A DNA stretch of 64,000 nt from Rhizobium sp. RU36D (GCF_900176345.1 NZ_FWXU01000001.1:186001-250000); one strand, 5' to 3'. Counted from the first letter of the stretch, positions 26,184-35,675 are shown. Notes: generated by a model from the sequence alone, not told the origin. Made by a program: numbers and translations.

Positions 26184-28049
26184 ATGAAGAGCTCCAGCAT
26201 CAGGTTCATCTCTGTTCTTGTGGCGGCCGCCCTGTTTGCCGCAATCGGATTGTGGAACGAGGTCAACACCTGGAACCGGCTGCTGACGAGCTCCAACAAC
26301 CGGCTCGTGGAAACGGCCCGTGTGATCGGACTGCACACCGATGACGTGCTTGCCCTCGCCGAACAGCCTCTGGCGGACCTGACCCTCAAGGCCCAGGCAG
26401 CGACCGGCTACACCTCTGCGAGGCGCCATGTGCTGGATGAGATGGTCAGATGGAAGCAAACATCCCAGGTCGTCAGAAGCATCGATTATGTGGGACCGGA
26501 CGGCCGCTTGCTGGGATCAACCCAAGCCTCAAGCACCGTGGGGTCCGATCGCTCCTCCTGGGAAAACCTGCGCTTCCACCGCCAGAATGCTTCTGAGGAA
26601 ACCTATATCGGCACTGCCATCAGGGATGGCAGCGACGATGAATGGTTCCTGCCGATCTCCCGCCGGATCTCAGCGGCCGATGGCAGTTTCGCCGGCGTGA
26701 TGATTGCCACAGTCGATCTTGACCGCTTCTTCCGCTTCATCGAAAGCTTCAATCCAGGCGGAGACAGCGCCTATTTCCTGATGCGTGGGGATGGCCAGGT
26801 GCTCATGCGCTATCCGCTCCGCCCGCAGGGCATGAAGGCCGGTCTCGCCGATATCGATTTCTTTGCCAGCCAGGCCAAGAGCGGAACAGAGGGCAACCAT
26901 CAATATGACGCCCCCGGCGGCCGCGGGCCGCGGATGAGCGGCTACGTGTCGAGCGAGCAGACGGGTGTGACGGCGATTGCGACGCGCTCGCGCTCGGCCC
27001 TGTTTCACAGCTTGCTCGTGCGGTCGAAATACCCATGGATGACCATGATCGCCGCCTACATCCTCGGCCTTGCCATCACCTTCCGCTGGCTTCGGCAGAT
27101 CCGCCTGCGGGAGATCGGCGACCAGAAGATTGCCGCCCGCGAAGCCGAATTCCGGTTGATCGCGGACGCCTCCCGGGATGTCATCGAGAAGATCACGATT
27201 GATGGCAGACGGGACTATGTCTCGACGGCCGCAACCCGGATCTTCGAGCAGGCACCAGAAGCCCTTGTCGGCACGAATGTGCTTGATGTTGCCGATCAAC
27301 AGGCAAGGGACGATTGGCAGGCGGCGTTGGACCGGCTGAAAGCCGGATCGTCTAGCGAATCCATCCTGATGACGCGGACGCGGTCGGACGGCTCGAAAAT
27401 GTGGCTGGAAAGCGTGCTCTCACGCGTCAACGGAGAGACGAACGACAGCCCCTGCAGCATCGTCGTCGTGACCCGCGATGCCACCCGTCAGCAACTGGCG
27501 AAGCAGGAGTTGGATGCCCTGGCAATCACGGATGAACTGACCGGCCTGTTCAACAAGCGCCACTTCAACCAGCAGCTTGGCCAGATGGTGATGCGAAATG
27601 CGCCGATGTCGCTGCTGTTGTTCGACCTCGATCGGTTCAAGCTGTTCAACGACACCTATGGCCATCTGGCCGGGGACGGCTGCCTGCGCGACGTGGCGCG
27701 CGCCATTCGCGAAACGCTTCAAGGTACCGACGCCGTTGCGGCGCGCTACGGCGGCGAAGAGCTGGCCGTCCTGCTGCCCGGATATGACGAGCCGATGGGC
27801 CTGCAGGTCGCGGAAAACCTGCGGCTGCGGATCAGGTCGCTTCAGATCGCCCATGTGAACAACCAGCCACACGGTGTGGTCACCGCCAGCCTCGGCCTGG
27901 CCGCGCTGGACCCGAAACATCCCATGTCAGCAGAGGCCCTGATTTCAGCAGCGGACGAAGCCTTGTATCGGGCGAAGAACATGGGCCGCAATCAGGTGGT
28001 ATCGGCAACGGCAGATCTGGCCAGGCCGCTCGCCGCCGCGAGCGCCTAG
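26184..28049 (+). CDS. membrane diguanylate cyclase with Cache-like and PAS domains
   Basis: A 621-residue signalling protein: N-terminal transmembrane helix (about 6-24), an extracytoplasmic Cache-like sensor (about 40-275), a second membrane segment near 285-305 (YPWMTMIAAYILGLAITF), a PAS domain (about 320-440) and a C-terminal GGDEF domain (about 450-610). The active site reads ARYGGEELAVLLPG (GGEEL at 523-527), and the Mg/GTP-binding FDLDRFKLFNDTYGHLAGD is intact. It should make cyclic di-GMP. The inhibitory RxxD site five residues before GGEEL is absent (QGTD), so product feedback through that site is unlikely. No EAL domain. ATG 26184 precedes the signal anchor. Confidence 0.9.
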   Translation: MKSSSIRFISVLVAAALFAAIGLWNEVNTWNRLLTSSNNRLVETARVIGLHTDDVLALAEQPLADLTLKAQAATGYTSARRHVLDEMVRWKQTSQVVRSIDYVGPDGRLLGSTQASSTVGSDRSSWENLRFHRQNASEETYIGTAIRDGSDDEWFLPISRRISAADGSFAGVMIATVDLDRFFRFIESFNPGGDSAYFLMRGDGQVLMRYPLRPQGMKAGLADIDFFASQAKSGTEGNHQYDAPGGRGPRMSGYVSSEQTGVTAIATRSRSALFHSLLVRSKYPWMTMIAAYILGLAITFRWLRQIRLREIGDQKIAAREAEFRLIADASRDVIEKITIDGRRDYVSTAATRIFEQAPEALVGTNVLDVADQQARDDWQAALDRLKAGSSSESILMTRTRSDGSKMWLESVLSRVNGETNDSPCSIVVVTRDATRQQLAKQELDALAITDELTGLFNKRHFNQQLGQMVMRNAPMSLLLFDLDRFKLFNDTYGHLAGDGCLRDVARAIRETLQGTDAVAARYGGEELAVLLPGYDEPMGLQVAENLRLRIRSLQIAHVNNQPHGVVTASLGLAALDPKHPMSAEALISAADEALYRAKNMGRNQVVSATADLARPLAAASA

Positions 28050-28137
28050 AGGGTAATCCATAGTCCAGACATTGCGGGTGAGCCGGCGGCATTCTGCGCC
28101 ATTGCCGCAGCCTTGCGGCTGTGCAAAACAGGCTGCC

Positions 28138-29310
28138 ATGCAGCAGACCGACATCACCACTGAGCCATACGTCCTTTTCCGAGATGATCGCGAGGATAGC
28201 TGTCTCGTCTTCGACCAGCCGCACGAGATCATCCGATGCGATGATCCCGAGGATTTCCCCGCCGCTTTAACGAGGCTGGAGGATGTGCGCCGCTCGGGCA
28301 AGTGGCTGGCTGGTTTCATGTCCTATGAGGCAGGCTACCTGTTCGAGGACAAGCTGAAACCGCTATTGCCGGCCAAGCGCCGCATGCCGCTTTTGTGTTT
28401 CGGGGCATTCGATGCGCCTGATGGCAACGACCATCCACTGTCACGCCCGGTGACATCAGGCAGCAATGAAGAGTTCCTGACCGACCCCAAAGCCGCATGG
28501 AACCTTGAGCAATACCGCGCGCGTTTCGACCGACTGCACCAGCATCTTGCGCTCGGCGACTGCTACCAGGCAAACCTGACGATGCCCTTTGAGGCCACGT
28601 GGAAAGGCGATGCCCGAGCCGGTTTCTGGTCGCTCATCGAACGACAGCCGGTGCGCTACGGCGCCCTGATCGAGCTTGGCCATCCCCCGATCGTGTCGCG
28701 GTCGCCGGAACTGTTCTTCCGGGTGGATGAGGACGGCTTCATCGAGACCCATCCGATGAAGGGCACCGCCCCGCGCGGCGCGACGGCTGACGAAGACGAC
28801 GCGATCAAGGCGGCCATGCTGGCCGACGAAAAGACGCTGGCGGAAAACCGCATGATCGTCGATCTCCTGCGCAATGATATCTCCCGCATCACCGAAGTCG
28901 GCACACTGCACACGCCGAAGCTGTTCGAGATCGAGACCTATCCGACCGTGCACCAGATGGTGAGCCATGTCCGGGCCAAGCTGCTGCCGGATGTCATCAT
29001 CGGTGACATCTTCGCCGCGCTCTTCCCCTGCGGCTCGATTACGGGCGCGCCGAAGATGCGGGCCATGGAGATCCTGCGCGATCTGGAAGAAGAGGCCCGA
29101 GACATCTATTGTGGCGCGATCGGCTATGTCGATCCCGCTGGGCCCATGCGATTTTCGGTGGCAATCCGCACTGCCACACTTTTCGCGCAAGGTTCGGCTG
29201 TATTCAATGCAGGCGGCGGAATCGTTTTTGATTCGACTGCCGACGCCGAATATGACGAATGCCTTTTGAAAGCGCGCTTTGCGGTGGGGGATCAATGGAT
29301 TTCTCGTTGA
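28138..29310 (+). CDS. pabB: aminodeoxychorismate synthase component I
   Basis: A 390-residue chorismate-utilising enzyme. It converts chorismate and ammonia (from PabA) to 4-amino-4-deoxychorismate for folate. Conserved parts are GDCYQANLTMPF, ETHPMKGTAPRG, AENRMIVDLLRNDISRI, TVHQMVSHVRAKL and PCGSITGAPKMRAMEIL. It is slightly short, since the N-terminal domain is reduced. ATG 28138 is chosen; the frame upstream is open but not family-like. Its end overlaps the start of pabC by 16 bases. Confidence 0.93.
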   Translation: MQQTDITTEPYVLFRDDREDSCLVFDQPHEIIRCDDPEDFPAALTRLEDVRRSGKWLAGFMSYEAGYLFEDKLKPLLPAKRRMPLLCFGAFDAPDGNDHPLSRPVTSGSNEEFLTDPKAAWNLEQYRARFDRLHQHLALGDCYQANLTMPFEATWKGDARAGFWSLIERQPVRYGALIELGHPPIVSRSPELFFRVDEDGFIETHPMKGTAPRGATADEDDAIKAAMLADEKTLAENRMIVDLLRNDISRITEVGTLHTPKLFEIETYPTVHQMVSHVRAKLLPDVIIGDIFAALFPCGSITGAPKMRAMEILRDLEEEARDIYCGAIGYVDPAGPMRFSVAIRTATLFAQGSAVFNAGGGIVFDSTADAEYDECLLKARFAVGDQWISR

Positions 29311-29927
29311 TAGAAACGATGCGTTGGGAGCCGGCGACAGGGTTTCTCCGGCTGGACCAGCATATGCGCCGCCTGTCCCGCTCGGCGGATGCGCTCGGCT
29401 TTCGCCAGCCCATGGGCGCACCGGAAGCCCTCAAAGAGGCCGCCAAAGGCGACGAGCCGCTGCGGGTGCGCCTGGTTATGAACTTCCGTGGACGTGTTGA
29501 AGTGACCGCGACACCGTTTCAACCGGTGGCCAAGGATGCCGTCTGGCGGGTCCAGGTCGCGCAAAAGACGCGGCTGAAATCCGAGGACACGCTCTACCGC
29601 CACAAGACGACGCGCCGCGAGCCCTATGAGGCCGCACGCGCGGAATTTCCGGCCGACAGCGTCGACGAAGTGTTGCTGCTCAATGAGCGCGGCGAACTCT
29701 GCGAAGGCACCTTCACCAACATCTTCATCGAGGGGCCTGACGGTATGCTGCTGACCCCGCCCCTGTCGAGCGGCCTGCTGCCGGGCATCCTGCGCGCCGA
29801 CCTGATCCGCGAACGCCGCGCCCGCAACGAGGTGCTTAAGCCGAGGGACCTCGCCAACCGCGCGCTGTTCGTCGGCAATTCCCTGCGCGGCCTGATCCGC
29901 GCCGAACTCGTTCCGGAATATGCGTGA
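29295..29927 (+). CDS. pabC: class IV aminotransferase-family protein, likely 4-amino-4-deoxychorismate lyase
   Basis: A 210-residue fold-type IV PLP protein. With PabB it would release pyruvate from aminodeoxychorismate to give p-aminobenzoate. Seen segments are SLIETMRWEPATGFLRLDQHMRRLSR, LYRHKTTRREPYE with the candidate PLP lysine, VLLLNERGELCEGTFTNIFI and LTPPLSSGLLPGILR. It is shorter than E. coli PabC (269), but of the size usual for pabB-linked alphaproteobacterial forms. GGGGG lies 5-9 bases before ATG 29295, and the 16-base overlap with pabB implies coupling. Confidence 0.85.
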   Translation: MDFSLIETMRWEPATGFLRLDQHMRRLSRSADALGFRQPMGAPEALKEAAKGDEPLRVRLVMNFRGRVEVTATPFQPVAKDAVWRVQVAQKTRLKSEDTLYRHKTTRREPYEAARAEFPADSVDEVLLLNERGELCEGTFTNIFIEGPDGMLLTPPLSSGLLPGILRADLIRERRARNEVLKPRDLANRALFVGNSLRGLIRAELVPEYA

Positions 29928-30019
29928 TGGGATGGGGCGCGGCGTATGAGCCCGCCAATGCGGTCAACAAGGAAATGGATCAGCGCACATCGCCTGGTTT
30001 TCCGCCAAGGAACCTGACG

Positions 30020-30322
30020 CTAAGGCTTTGAATCGCCTCGCGCAGGGGCCTTGAACACGTCAGGTTCAGGAGGCGGCAACTCGTTCTCGGTACCCCAGCT
30101 TTTCAACCAGCGCGTCATCGCTTCATGAGATATGAAGCGCCCTTCATCGGCCGACAGCAACGCTTCTTCAACGCTATCGAACTCCCAATTCAGCCGCTCG
30201 ACATAATTCGCCGCGGCCTCCTCAACCAAGGTGGAAACGTCCTGACCAAGGTTTTCAGACAAGCGGCATAAGTCTTCTGCGAGAGTCCCTGTTATCGTCA
30301 CCGAAACAGTCTTGCTGGACAC
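30020..30322 (-). CDS. ribbon-helix-helix antitoxin-like protein without visible toxin
   Basis: A 100-residue protein starting (GTG) VSSKTVSVTITGTLAEDLCR, an RHH/CopG-like beta strand and helix, and ending with FISHEAMTRWLKSWGTENEL, a tail seen in ParD/RelB-like antitoxin families. The GTG 30322 has GGGAG 6 bases upstream on the minus strand. No toxin gene lies downstream: the next 90 bases are non-coding and then comes the convergent pabC end. It is divergent from the DUF3445 gene by 57 bases. It may be an orphan antitoxin or a small DNA-binding regulator. Confidence 0.7.
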   Translation of the reverse strand: MSSKTVSVTITGTLAEDLCRLSENLGQDVSTLVEEAAANYVERLNWEFDSVEEALLSADEGRFISHEAMTRWLKSWGTENELPPPEPDVFKAPARGDSKP

Positions 30323-30379
30323 GCCAATCTCCCAAAACGCGAGTTGCCAGAACGTTACCAAATCGGCACTCTCCCGACA

Positions 30380-31267
30380 ATGACCAACCCCACCTACACC
30401 CCTTACGACGGCAGCGCCCGTCCCTTCACAATCGGTCTTTCGCCACTCGACCCAAACCGCTGGATCGAGCCCGATGCCGATCTGTCCCGCTATCTCGATG
30501 AAAAGTCCCAGCTTGAACCGGACCACTTCGCCGACATCTTTCGCGCAGCATCCGATACGGCGGAAGCTCAGCAGGAGGTGCTGGGCATGCTGGTTGAGCA
30601 TCTGACGCGGCAGCATCCGGACCTCTACCTCCGCAAGGGTGACATCATCCAGGTCGCCGGCCGCACCATCGACCTGAAGAATCCAAGCCGCCCGCCCCTG
30701 CTGATCGCGGGCTCGCTGATCCAGGATGATCTGGTTCTGATGCGCCGGCGCGAGCGGGGCTGGTCGATTGCGGCGGCCCATCTCGCCTTCCCGTCCTCCT
30801 GGTCGCTTGCGGAGAAATTCGACAGGCCGATGGATGAGGTGCATGCTGATGTTCCGGGATTTGCGGGCGGCACGCGCAATGCTGCCCTCATCAACCGCAT
30901 CTTCGACAATCTCCTGGTGGAGCAACCGGTCAAGCGGCTGAACTGGTCAATCAACTGGACCTATGCGCTCTATCATCCCCGCCCGTCCAAGATGCCGGTG
31001 GACCCTGCCTCTACCGGCATAGCGGCGGCCAATTCGTTCATCCGGGTGGAGCGTCAGACGCTGCGGCGGTTGCCTATCTCCGGCGACATCCTCTTCACCA
31101 TCCGCATCTATCTCGATCCCATGGCGACGCTGACGCGCCATGAGGAGCACCGACCCCTTGCGCTCGCCATGGCCGAGCAGTTGGAAGCCCTGAGCCCAGA
31201 CCAAGTCGCTTACAAGGGACTTGCCGAGAAGCGCGATGCGCTGGTGGCCTATTTACGCGCGAAGTGA
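30380..31267 (+). CDS. DUF3445 (haem-dependent oxidative N-demethylase-like) protein
   Basis: A 295-residue protein of the DUF3445 family, one of whose members is the alpha subunit of haem-dependent dimethylamine-type N-demethylase. The conserved parts PFTIGLSPLDPNRWIEPD, DLVLMRRRERGWSIAAAHLAFPSSWS, VRLNWSI-like (VKRLNWSINWTYAL) and RVERQTLRRLPISGDILFTIRIY are seen. It is alone, without the other demethylase subunits, so the function cannot be stated. ATG 30380 is 57 bases from the divergent RHH gene, which may regulate it. Confidence 0.8.
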   Translation: MTNPTYTPYDGSARPFTIGLSPLDPNRWIEPDADLSRYLDEKSQLEPDHFADIFRAASDTAEAQQEVLGMLVEHLTRQHPDLYLRKGDIIQVAGRTIDLKNPSRPPLLIAGSLIQDDLVLMRRRERGWSIAAAHLAFPSSWSLAEKFDRPMDEVHADVPGFAGGTRNAALINRIFDNLLVEQPVKRLNWSINWTYALYHPRPSKMPVDPASTGIAAANSFIRVERQTLRRLPISGDILFTIRIYLDPMATLTRHEEHRPLALAMAEQLEALSPDQVAYKGLAEKRDALVAYLRAK

Positions 31268-31424
31268 CGGCAAAATAGCGCCAAACCCGCGCCACGCCTC
31301 CAGATCGATACTTTATTATGTCAACATTTTATGCTCTAGAGCCGTCCGAAGATGGGGCGTCGCTGATGCCCCCGCAACAATTCAAGTCGTGCGGATAGCA
31401 ACCGCCGCTCTCAAGGAGACCTCG

Positions 31425-32876
31425 ATGACCACTCCAGACTATCCGGTATATGGCGAGATCACCGGCCCGATCGTCATGATCGGCTTCGGCTCCATCGGCC
31501 GTGGAACGTTGCCCCTGATCGAACGCCACTTCAAGTTCGACAAGAGCCGGATGGTGGTCATCGATCCGCGCGAGGAGCCCTCCGACATGGAGATCCTCAA
31601 GAAACATGGCGTGCGCCACATCAAGGAATACGTCACCAAGGAAAACTACAAGAAGCTGCTGAAGCCGCTGCTGACCGAAGGCAAGGGCCAGGGCTTCTGC
31701 GTCAACCTCTCGGTCGATACCGGCTCGCTTGACCTGATGAAGCTGTGCCGCAAGCTTGACGTGCTTTACATCGACACCGTCGTCGAGCCCTGGCTCGGCT
31801 TCTACTTCGACAAGAACCTGAAGAATTCGGACCGCACCAATTATGCGCTGCGCGAAACCGTTCGTCAGGAAAAGGAAAAGAACCCGGGCGGCGCAACGGC
31901 CGTCTCCACCTGCGGCGCCAATCCGGGCATGGTCTCGTGGTTCGTCAAGCAGGCCTTGGTCAATCTGGCCAAGGATACCGGCCTGAAGTTCGAAGAGCCG
32001 GATCAGCACGACCGCGAAGGCTGGGCCAAGCTGATGAAGAAGTTGGGCGTCAAGGGCGTGCACATCGCCGAGCGCGACACGCAGCTGACAAAGCAGCCGA
32101 AGCCGCTCAACGTGTTCTGGAACACCTGGTCGGTCGAGGGCTTCATCTCCGAAGGCCTGCAGCCGGCCGAACTCGGCTGGGGCACCCATGAGAAGTGGAT
32201 GCCGAAGAACGCCAAGAAGCACAAGAAGGGCTGCAAGGCAGCAATTTACCTGGAGCAGCCGGGTGCCAATACCCGCGTGCGCACCTGGTGCCCGACGCCC
32301 GGCCCGCAATACGGCTTCCTGGTCACCCACAACGAGTCCATCTCGATCGCCGACTACTTCACGGTGCGCGACAAGGATGGGGAAGTGACCTTCCGCCCGA
32401 CCTGCCACTACGCCTACCATCCGGCAAATGATGCCGTGTTGTCGCTGCACGAGATGTTCGGCAATGGCGGCAATTCCCAGCCGGTGCACCATGTTCTGGA
32501 CGAGCATGAGTTGGTCGAGGGCGTGGACGAACTCGGCGTGCTGCTCTATGGCCACGAAAAGAACGCCTACTGGTATGGCTCGCGTCTGTCGCTGGAAGAA
32601 ACCCGCCGCATCGCGCCTTATCAGAACGCCACCGGCCTGCAGGTGACCTCTGCTGTGCTGGCCGGCATGGTCTGGGCCATCGAGAACCCCAAGGCCGGCA
32701 TCGTCGAAGCTGACGAAATCGACTACAAGCGCTGCCTGGAAGTACAGTCGCCCTATCTCGGACCGGTCGAGGGCCATTACACCGACTGGACGCCGCTGAC
32801 CGGCCGCCCGGGCCTGTTCCCGGAAGACATCGACACCTCAGATCCCTGGCAGTTCAAGAACGTTCTCGTTCGCTGA
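31425..32876 (+). CDS. hss: homospermidine synthase
   Basis: A 483-residue enzyme making sym-homospermidine from putrescine, the main polyamine of many rhizobia. It begins with a saccharopine-dehydrogenase-like Rossmann motif IVMIGFGSIGRGTLPLIERH, then VVIDPREEPSDMEILKKHGV and STCGANPGMVSWFVKQAL. Family length is 477-483, so it is full size. AAGGAG (31413-31418) is 6 bases before ATG 31425. It is monocistronic, with a 157-base leader containing a small GGGGC/GCCCC hairpin (31354-31372) and a strong terminator. Confidence 0.95.
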   Translation: MTTPDYPVYGEITGPIVMIGFGSIGRGTLPLIERHFKFDKSRMVVIDPREEPSDMEILKKHGVRHIKEYVTKENYKKLLKPLLTEGKGQGFCVNLSVDTGSLDLMKLCRKLDVLYIDTVVEPWLGFYFDKNLKNSDRTNYALRETVRQEKEKNPGGATAVSTCGANPGMVSWFVKQALVNLAKDTGLKFEEPDQHDREGWAKLMKKLGVKGVHIAERDTQLTKQPKPLNVFWNTWSVEGFISEGLQPAELGWGTHEKWMPKNAKKHKKGCKAAIYLEQPGANTRVRTWCPTPGPQYGFLVTHNESISIADYFTVRDKDGEVTFRPTCHYAYHPANDAVLSLHEMFGNGGNSQPVHHVLDEHELVEGVDELGVLLYGHEKNAYWYGSRLSLEETRRIAPYQNATGLQVTSAVLAGMVWAIENPKAGIVEADEIDYKRCLEVQSPYLGPVEGHYTDWTPLTGRPGLFPEDIDTSDPWQFKNVLVR

Positions 32877-32899
32877 TTCGCCCACAATTCGATCGTCAG

Positions 32900-32930
32900 A
32901 CGCCCGCCGCACCGTTCGGCGGGCGTTTTT
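32900..32930 (+). terminator. intrinsic terminator of hss
   Basis: A 9-bp stem CGCCCGCCG/CGGCGGGCG (32901-32909, 32917-32925) with a 7-nt loop and T5. Confidence 0.92.
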
Positions 32931-33082
32931 CTTGACGCAAGCCAGACGGCTCAGCGCAATCTTGGGAAAAACCAGAAGGTTCATGGCGATAGCCTTGCTT
33001 TCGACAAGCGATGGCGGCATGGTTCGCCCATCCAGTCGATGCCGGCCCGGCGCCGCTTTCAGCATTTGATGCGGGAGAGACC

Positions 33083-33451
33083 ATGAAAACCAAGACCATT
33101 CTCACCATCAGCCTCGGCGCCAGCCTGCTTGCGGGATGCTACTCTTCCGGCCCTCGCCCCCTGCCGCCGGTGTCGCAGCCCCAGATCCCCACCGTTGACG
33201 GCGCCTGGGTTGATCCCAACGGCATTGTTTCGACCTTCCAGGCCGGCAGCTTCTCGACCCGCACGACGGATACCAACCAGTTGCTGGCACAGGGAACCTA
33301 TACCAACATCTCCGACAAGCTGGTCGAGATCAACATGACCTCCCTGGTGCGCAACACACAATCCCGCGTCAATTGCGCCGTCGTGACGCCGAACCAGCTG
33401 AACTGCACGTCGGATAGCGGCGCACAGTTCACACTTGCCCGCCGTATCTGA
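33083..33451 (+). CDS. omp10: Omp10-like outer-membrane lipoprotein
   Basis: A 122-residue lipoprotein. The signal peptide MKTKTILTISLGASLLAGC ends in a lipobox LLAGC. The mature part matches the Brucella Omp10 pattern: GAWVDPNGIVSTFQAGSF, TRTTDTNQLLAQGTYTNIS, KLVEINMTSLVRNTQSRVNC and LNCTSDSGAQFTLARR, with two cysteines. Omp10 is a small surface-exposed lipoprotein of Brucella, resembling protease-inhibitor-type barrels. GGGAGAG precedes ATG 33083 by 7 bases. Single gene; a weak T-rich hairpin lies about 60 bases downstream. Confidence 0.88.
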   Translation: MKTKTILTISLGASLLAGCYSSGPRPLPPVSQPQIPTVDGAWVDPNGIVSTFQAGSFSTRTTDTNQLLAQGTYTNISDKLVEINMTSLVRNTQSRVNCAVVTPNQLNCTSDSGAQFTLARRI

Positions 33452-33637
33452 TTGAGAATGCGGTCATGCGCTCCTGCTTGGCAAGAGCGCTGCCGCCGTC
33501 CACGGAACCACCAGTTTTTTACACTTGCAGTTCGTCCCCCTTGGTGAAAACATCCCGGGGTGCGCGTCTGCGTCATACGATTGATAGGAACGCGATGCAG
33601 GCTTGCGCCGCGCGTCCGGCAAAACAGGAGAAAAGCG

Positions 33638-35614
33638 ATGTTAAGACACCTGCGGTTTGGCTTCTTGAGCGCGTCTGTGCTCGCTCTGTCGGCGGGCGCC
33701 GCCTTTGCCGATTTCGAGCTGAACATCCTGCATATCAACGACCTGCACTCGCGCATCGAAGCGATCAACAAGAGCGACTCCACCTGCTCGGCTGAAGAGG
33801 CCGGCAAGAACGAGTGCTTCGGCGGCATTGCCCGCGTGAAGACCGCCATCGACACGCGGCGCGCCGAACTGCAAGGCAAGAACGTGCTGGTGCTCGATGC
33901 CGGTGACCAGTTCCAGGGCTCGCTGTTCTACACCACATACAAGAGCGCCCCGATTGCCGACTTCATGAACGGCATCGGCTTTGACGCCATGGCCATCGGC
34001 AACCATGAATTCGATGACGGCCCGGAAGAACTGGCGAAGTTCATCGACGCACTGAAGTTCCCGATGATCTCCGGCAACACGCTTGCCAGCCTGAGCTCGC
34101 CGGTTGCCGACAAGTTCAAGCCCTATATCATCAAGGAATTCGGCACCGAGAAGGTTGCCATCGTATCGGTTCTCGCCACGGACACCGACGAAACATCCTC
34201 CCCCGGCAACACCATCCTCTTCGCCGACGAAATTTCCTACCTCAAGGATGCGGTGAAGGAGATCGAGGCTACGGGCGTCAACAAGATCGTGCTTCTCTCC
34301 CATGTCGGCTACCCCAAGGACAAGGAGATCGCCGGTGCAGTCGACGGGATTGATGTGATCGTAGGCGGCCACAGCCATACCTATCTTTCCAGCACCGACG
34401 ACAAGGCGTCCGGTCCCTACCCGACCATCGTGAAGGCGCCCAACGGCAAGGACGTTCCGATTGTCCAGGCCTATGCCTACTCGAAATATCTCGGCGACCT
34501 GAAGGTGGTGTTTGACGATGCTGGCGTCGTGAAGTCCGCTGAAGGCGCGCCCAAACTGCTCGACGCCTCCGTGACACCGGATGCCGGTTTCGTTGCCAAG
34601 GTTGCCGAACTCGGCGCGCCGATCGAGGAAATCAAGAAGAAGGAAATCGGCGAAACGGCCGAAGCCATCGACGGCGACCGCAAGACCTGCCGTGCCAAGG
34701 AATGCACCATGGGCAACCTCGTTGCCGACGCCATGGTCGACCGCGTCAAGGACCAGGGCGTGACCATCGCAATCCAGAATGGCGGCGGCCTACGTGCATC
34801 GATCGATGCCGGCGTGGTCACCATGGGTGAAGTCATCACCGTCCTGCCGTTCCAGAACACGCTCGCCACCTTCCAGCTGAAGGGCAGCGATATCGTCGCG
34901 GCACTGGAAAACGGCGTCAGCCAGGTGGATGATGGCGCCGGCCGCTTCCCGCAGGTTTCCGGCTTGAAATACACCTTTGACCGCTCCAAGCCGGCCGGCA
35001 GCCGCGTATCCGGCGTCGAGGTCAAGGATGGCGACAGCTTCAAGCCGATCGACCCGGCGAAGGTCTATGGCGTCGCCACCAACAACTATATGCGCGGCGG
35101 TGGTGACGGCTACAAGATCTTCTCGACCGGCGGCACCAAGGCCTATGACTACGGTCCGGGCCTCGAAAACGTCGTCGCCGATTACATCGCCAAGAACGGT
35201 GCCTACAAGCCCTATCTCGATGGTCGCATTACCGATGCCACCCCGGCTGGCTATGTTCCGCCGGCAAAGCCCGCTGCACCTGCGGCTGCCCCCGCAGCAG
35301 CTCCGGCCGCAGCCCCTGCAGCAGCAGCGCCCGCTGCAGCCGCACCCGCCGCTTCTGCACCGGCACCGGCAGCCACCGCAGACCCCGTGGTCAAGACGCC
35401 GGAACTGCCGGCAGCTTCGGCTTCGCTCACCACCACCGCTCCGGTGGTTGATACGGTCAAGAAATATATCGTTGAGAAGGGTGACAATCTCTGGAAGATT
35501 GCTGTTGCCACCTATGGCGACGGCCAGCTCTGGACGAAGATTGCCGAAAAGAACGCGTTGAAGAACCCCAACGTGATCGGAATTGGCGCTGAACTCGAGC
35601 TACCGGCCAAGTAA
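33638..35614 (+). CDS. exported 5'-nucleotidase fused to a C-terminal LysM domain
   Basis: A 658-residue periplasmic protein with a signal peptide (ending near AAFADFE). The N-terminal metallophosphatase domain shows NILHINDLHSR, VLDAGDQFQGS, AIGNHEFDDG and VGGHSHTYL; the C-terminal nucleotidase domain shows QNGGGLRASIDAG and VLPFQNTLATF. About 60 residues of Ala/Pro-rich linker (about 542-600) join a LysM domain (about 607-656, KKYIVEKGDNLWKIAVATYG). LysM binds peptidoglycan, so the enzyme is probably tethered to the cell wall while hydrolysing extracellular nucleotides. ACAGGAG lies before ATG 33638. Confidence 0.92.
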   Translation: MLRHLRFGFLSASVLALSAGAAFADFELNILHINDLHSRIEAINKSDSTCSAEEAGKNECFGGIARVKTAIDTRRAELQGKNVLVLDAGDQFQGSLFYTTYKSAPIADFMNGIGFDAMAIGNHEFDDGPEELAKFIDALKFPMISGNTLASLSSPVADKFKPYIIKEFGTEKVAIVSVLATDTDETSSPGNTILFADEISYLKDAVKEIEATGVNKIVLLSHVGYPKDKEIAGAVDGIDVIVGGHSHTYLSSTDDKASGPYPTIVKAPNGKDVPIVQAYAYSKYLGDLKVVFDDAGVVKSAEGAPKLLDASVTPDAGFVAKVAELGAPIEEIKKKEIGETAEAIDGDRKTCRAKECTMGNLVADAMVDRVKDQGVTIAIQNGGGLRASIDAGVVTMGEVITVLPFQNTLATFQLKGSDIVAALENGVSQVDDGAGRFPQVSGLKYTFDRSKPAGSRVSGVEVKDGDSFKPIDPAKVYGVATNNYMRGGGDGYKIFSTGGTKAYDYGPGLENVVADYIAKNGAYKPYLDGRITDATPAGYVPPAKPAAPAAAPAAAPAAAPAAAAPAAAAPAASAPAPAATADPVVKTPELPAASASLTTTAPVVDTVKKYIVEKGDNLWKIAVATYGDGQLWTKIAEKNALKNPNVIGIGAELELPAK

Positions 35615-35639
35615 GGACGATTTGTCCCGGTTCATCGGT

Positions 35640-35675
35640 GGCGGCCTGGGCTTTTCCAGGCCGCCTTTTGTTTTT
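35640..35675 (+). terminator. intrinsic terminator of the nucleotidase gene
   Basis: A perfect 10-bp stem GGCGGCCTGG/CCAGGCCGCC (35640-35649, 35656-35665) followed by TTTTGTTTTT. Confidence 0.92.

Noticed and set aside
31221..31424. A longer start for homospermidine synthase
   Set aside because: AAGGAG 6 bases before ATG 31425 and the normal family length favour the shorter form.
31268..31424. A riboswitch in the hss leader
   Set aside because: Only a small GGGGC/GCCCC hairpin is visible; I could not match it to SAM-II or other riboswitch patterns with confidence.
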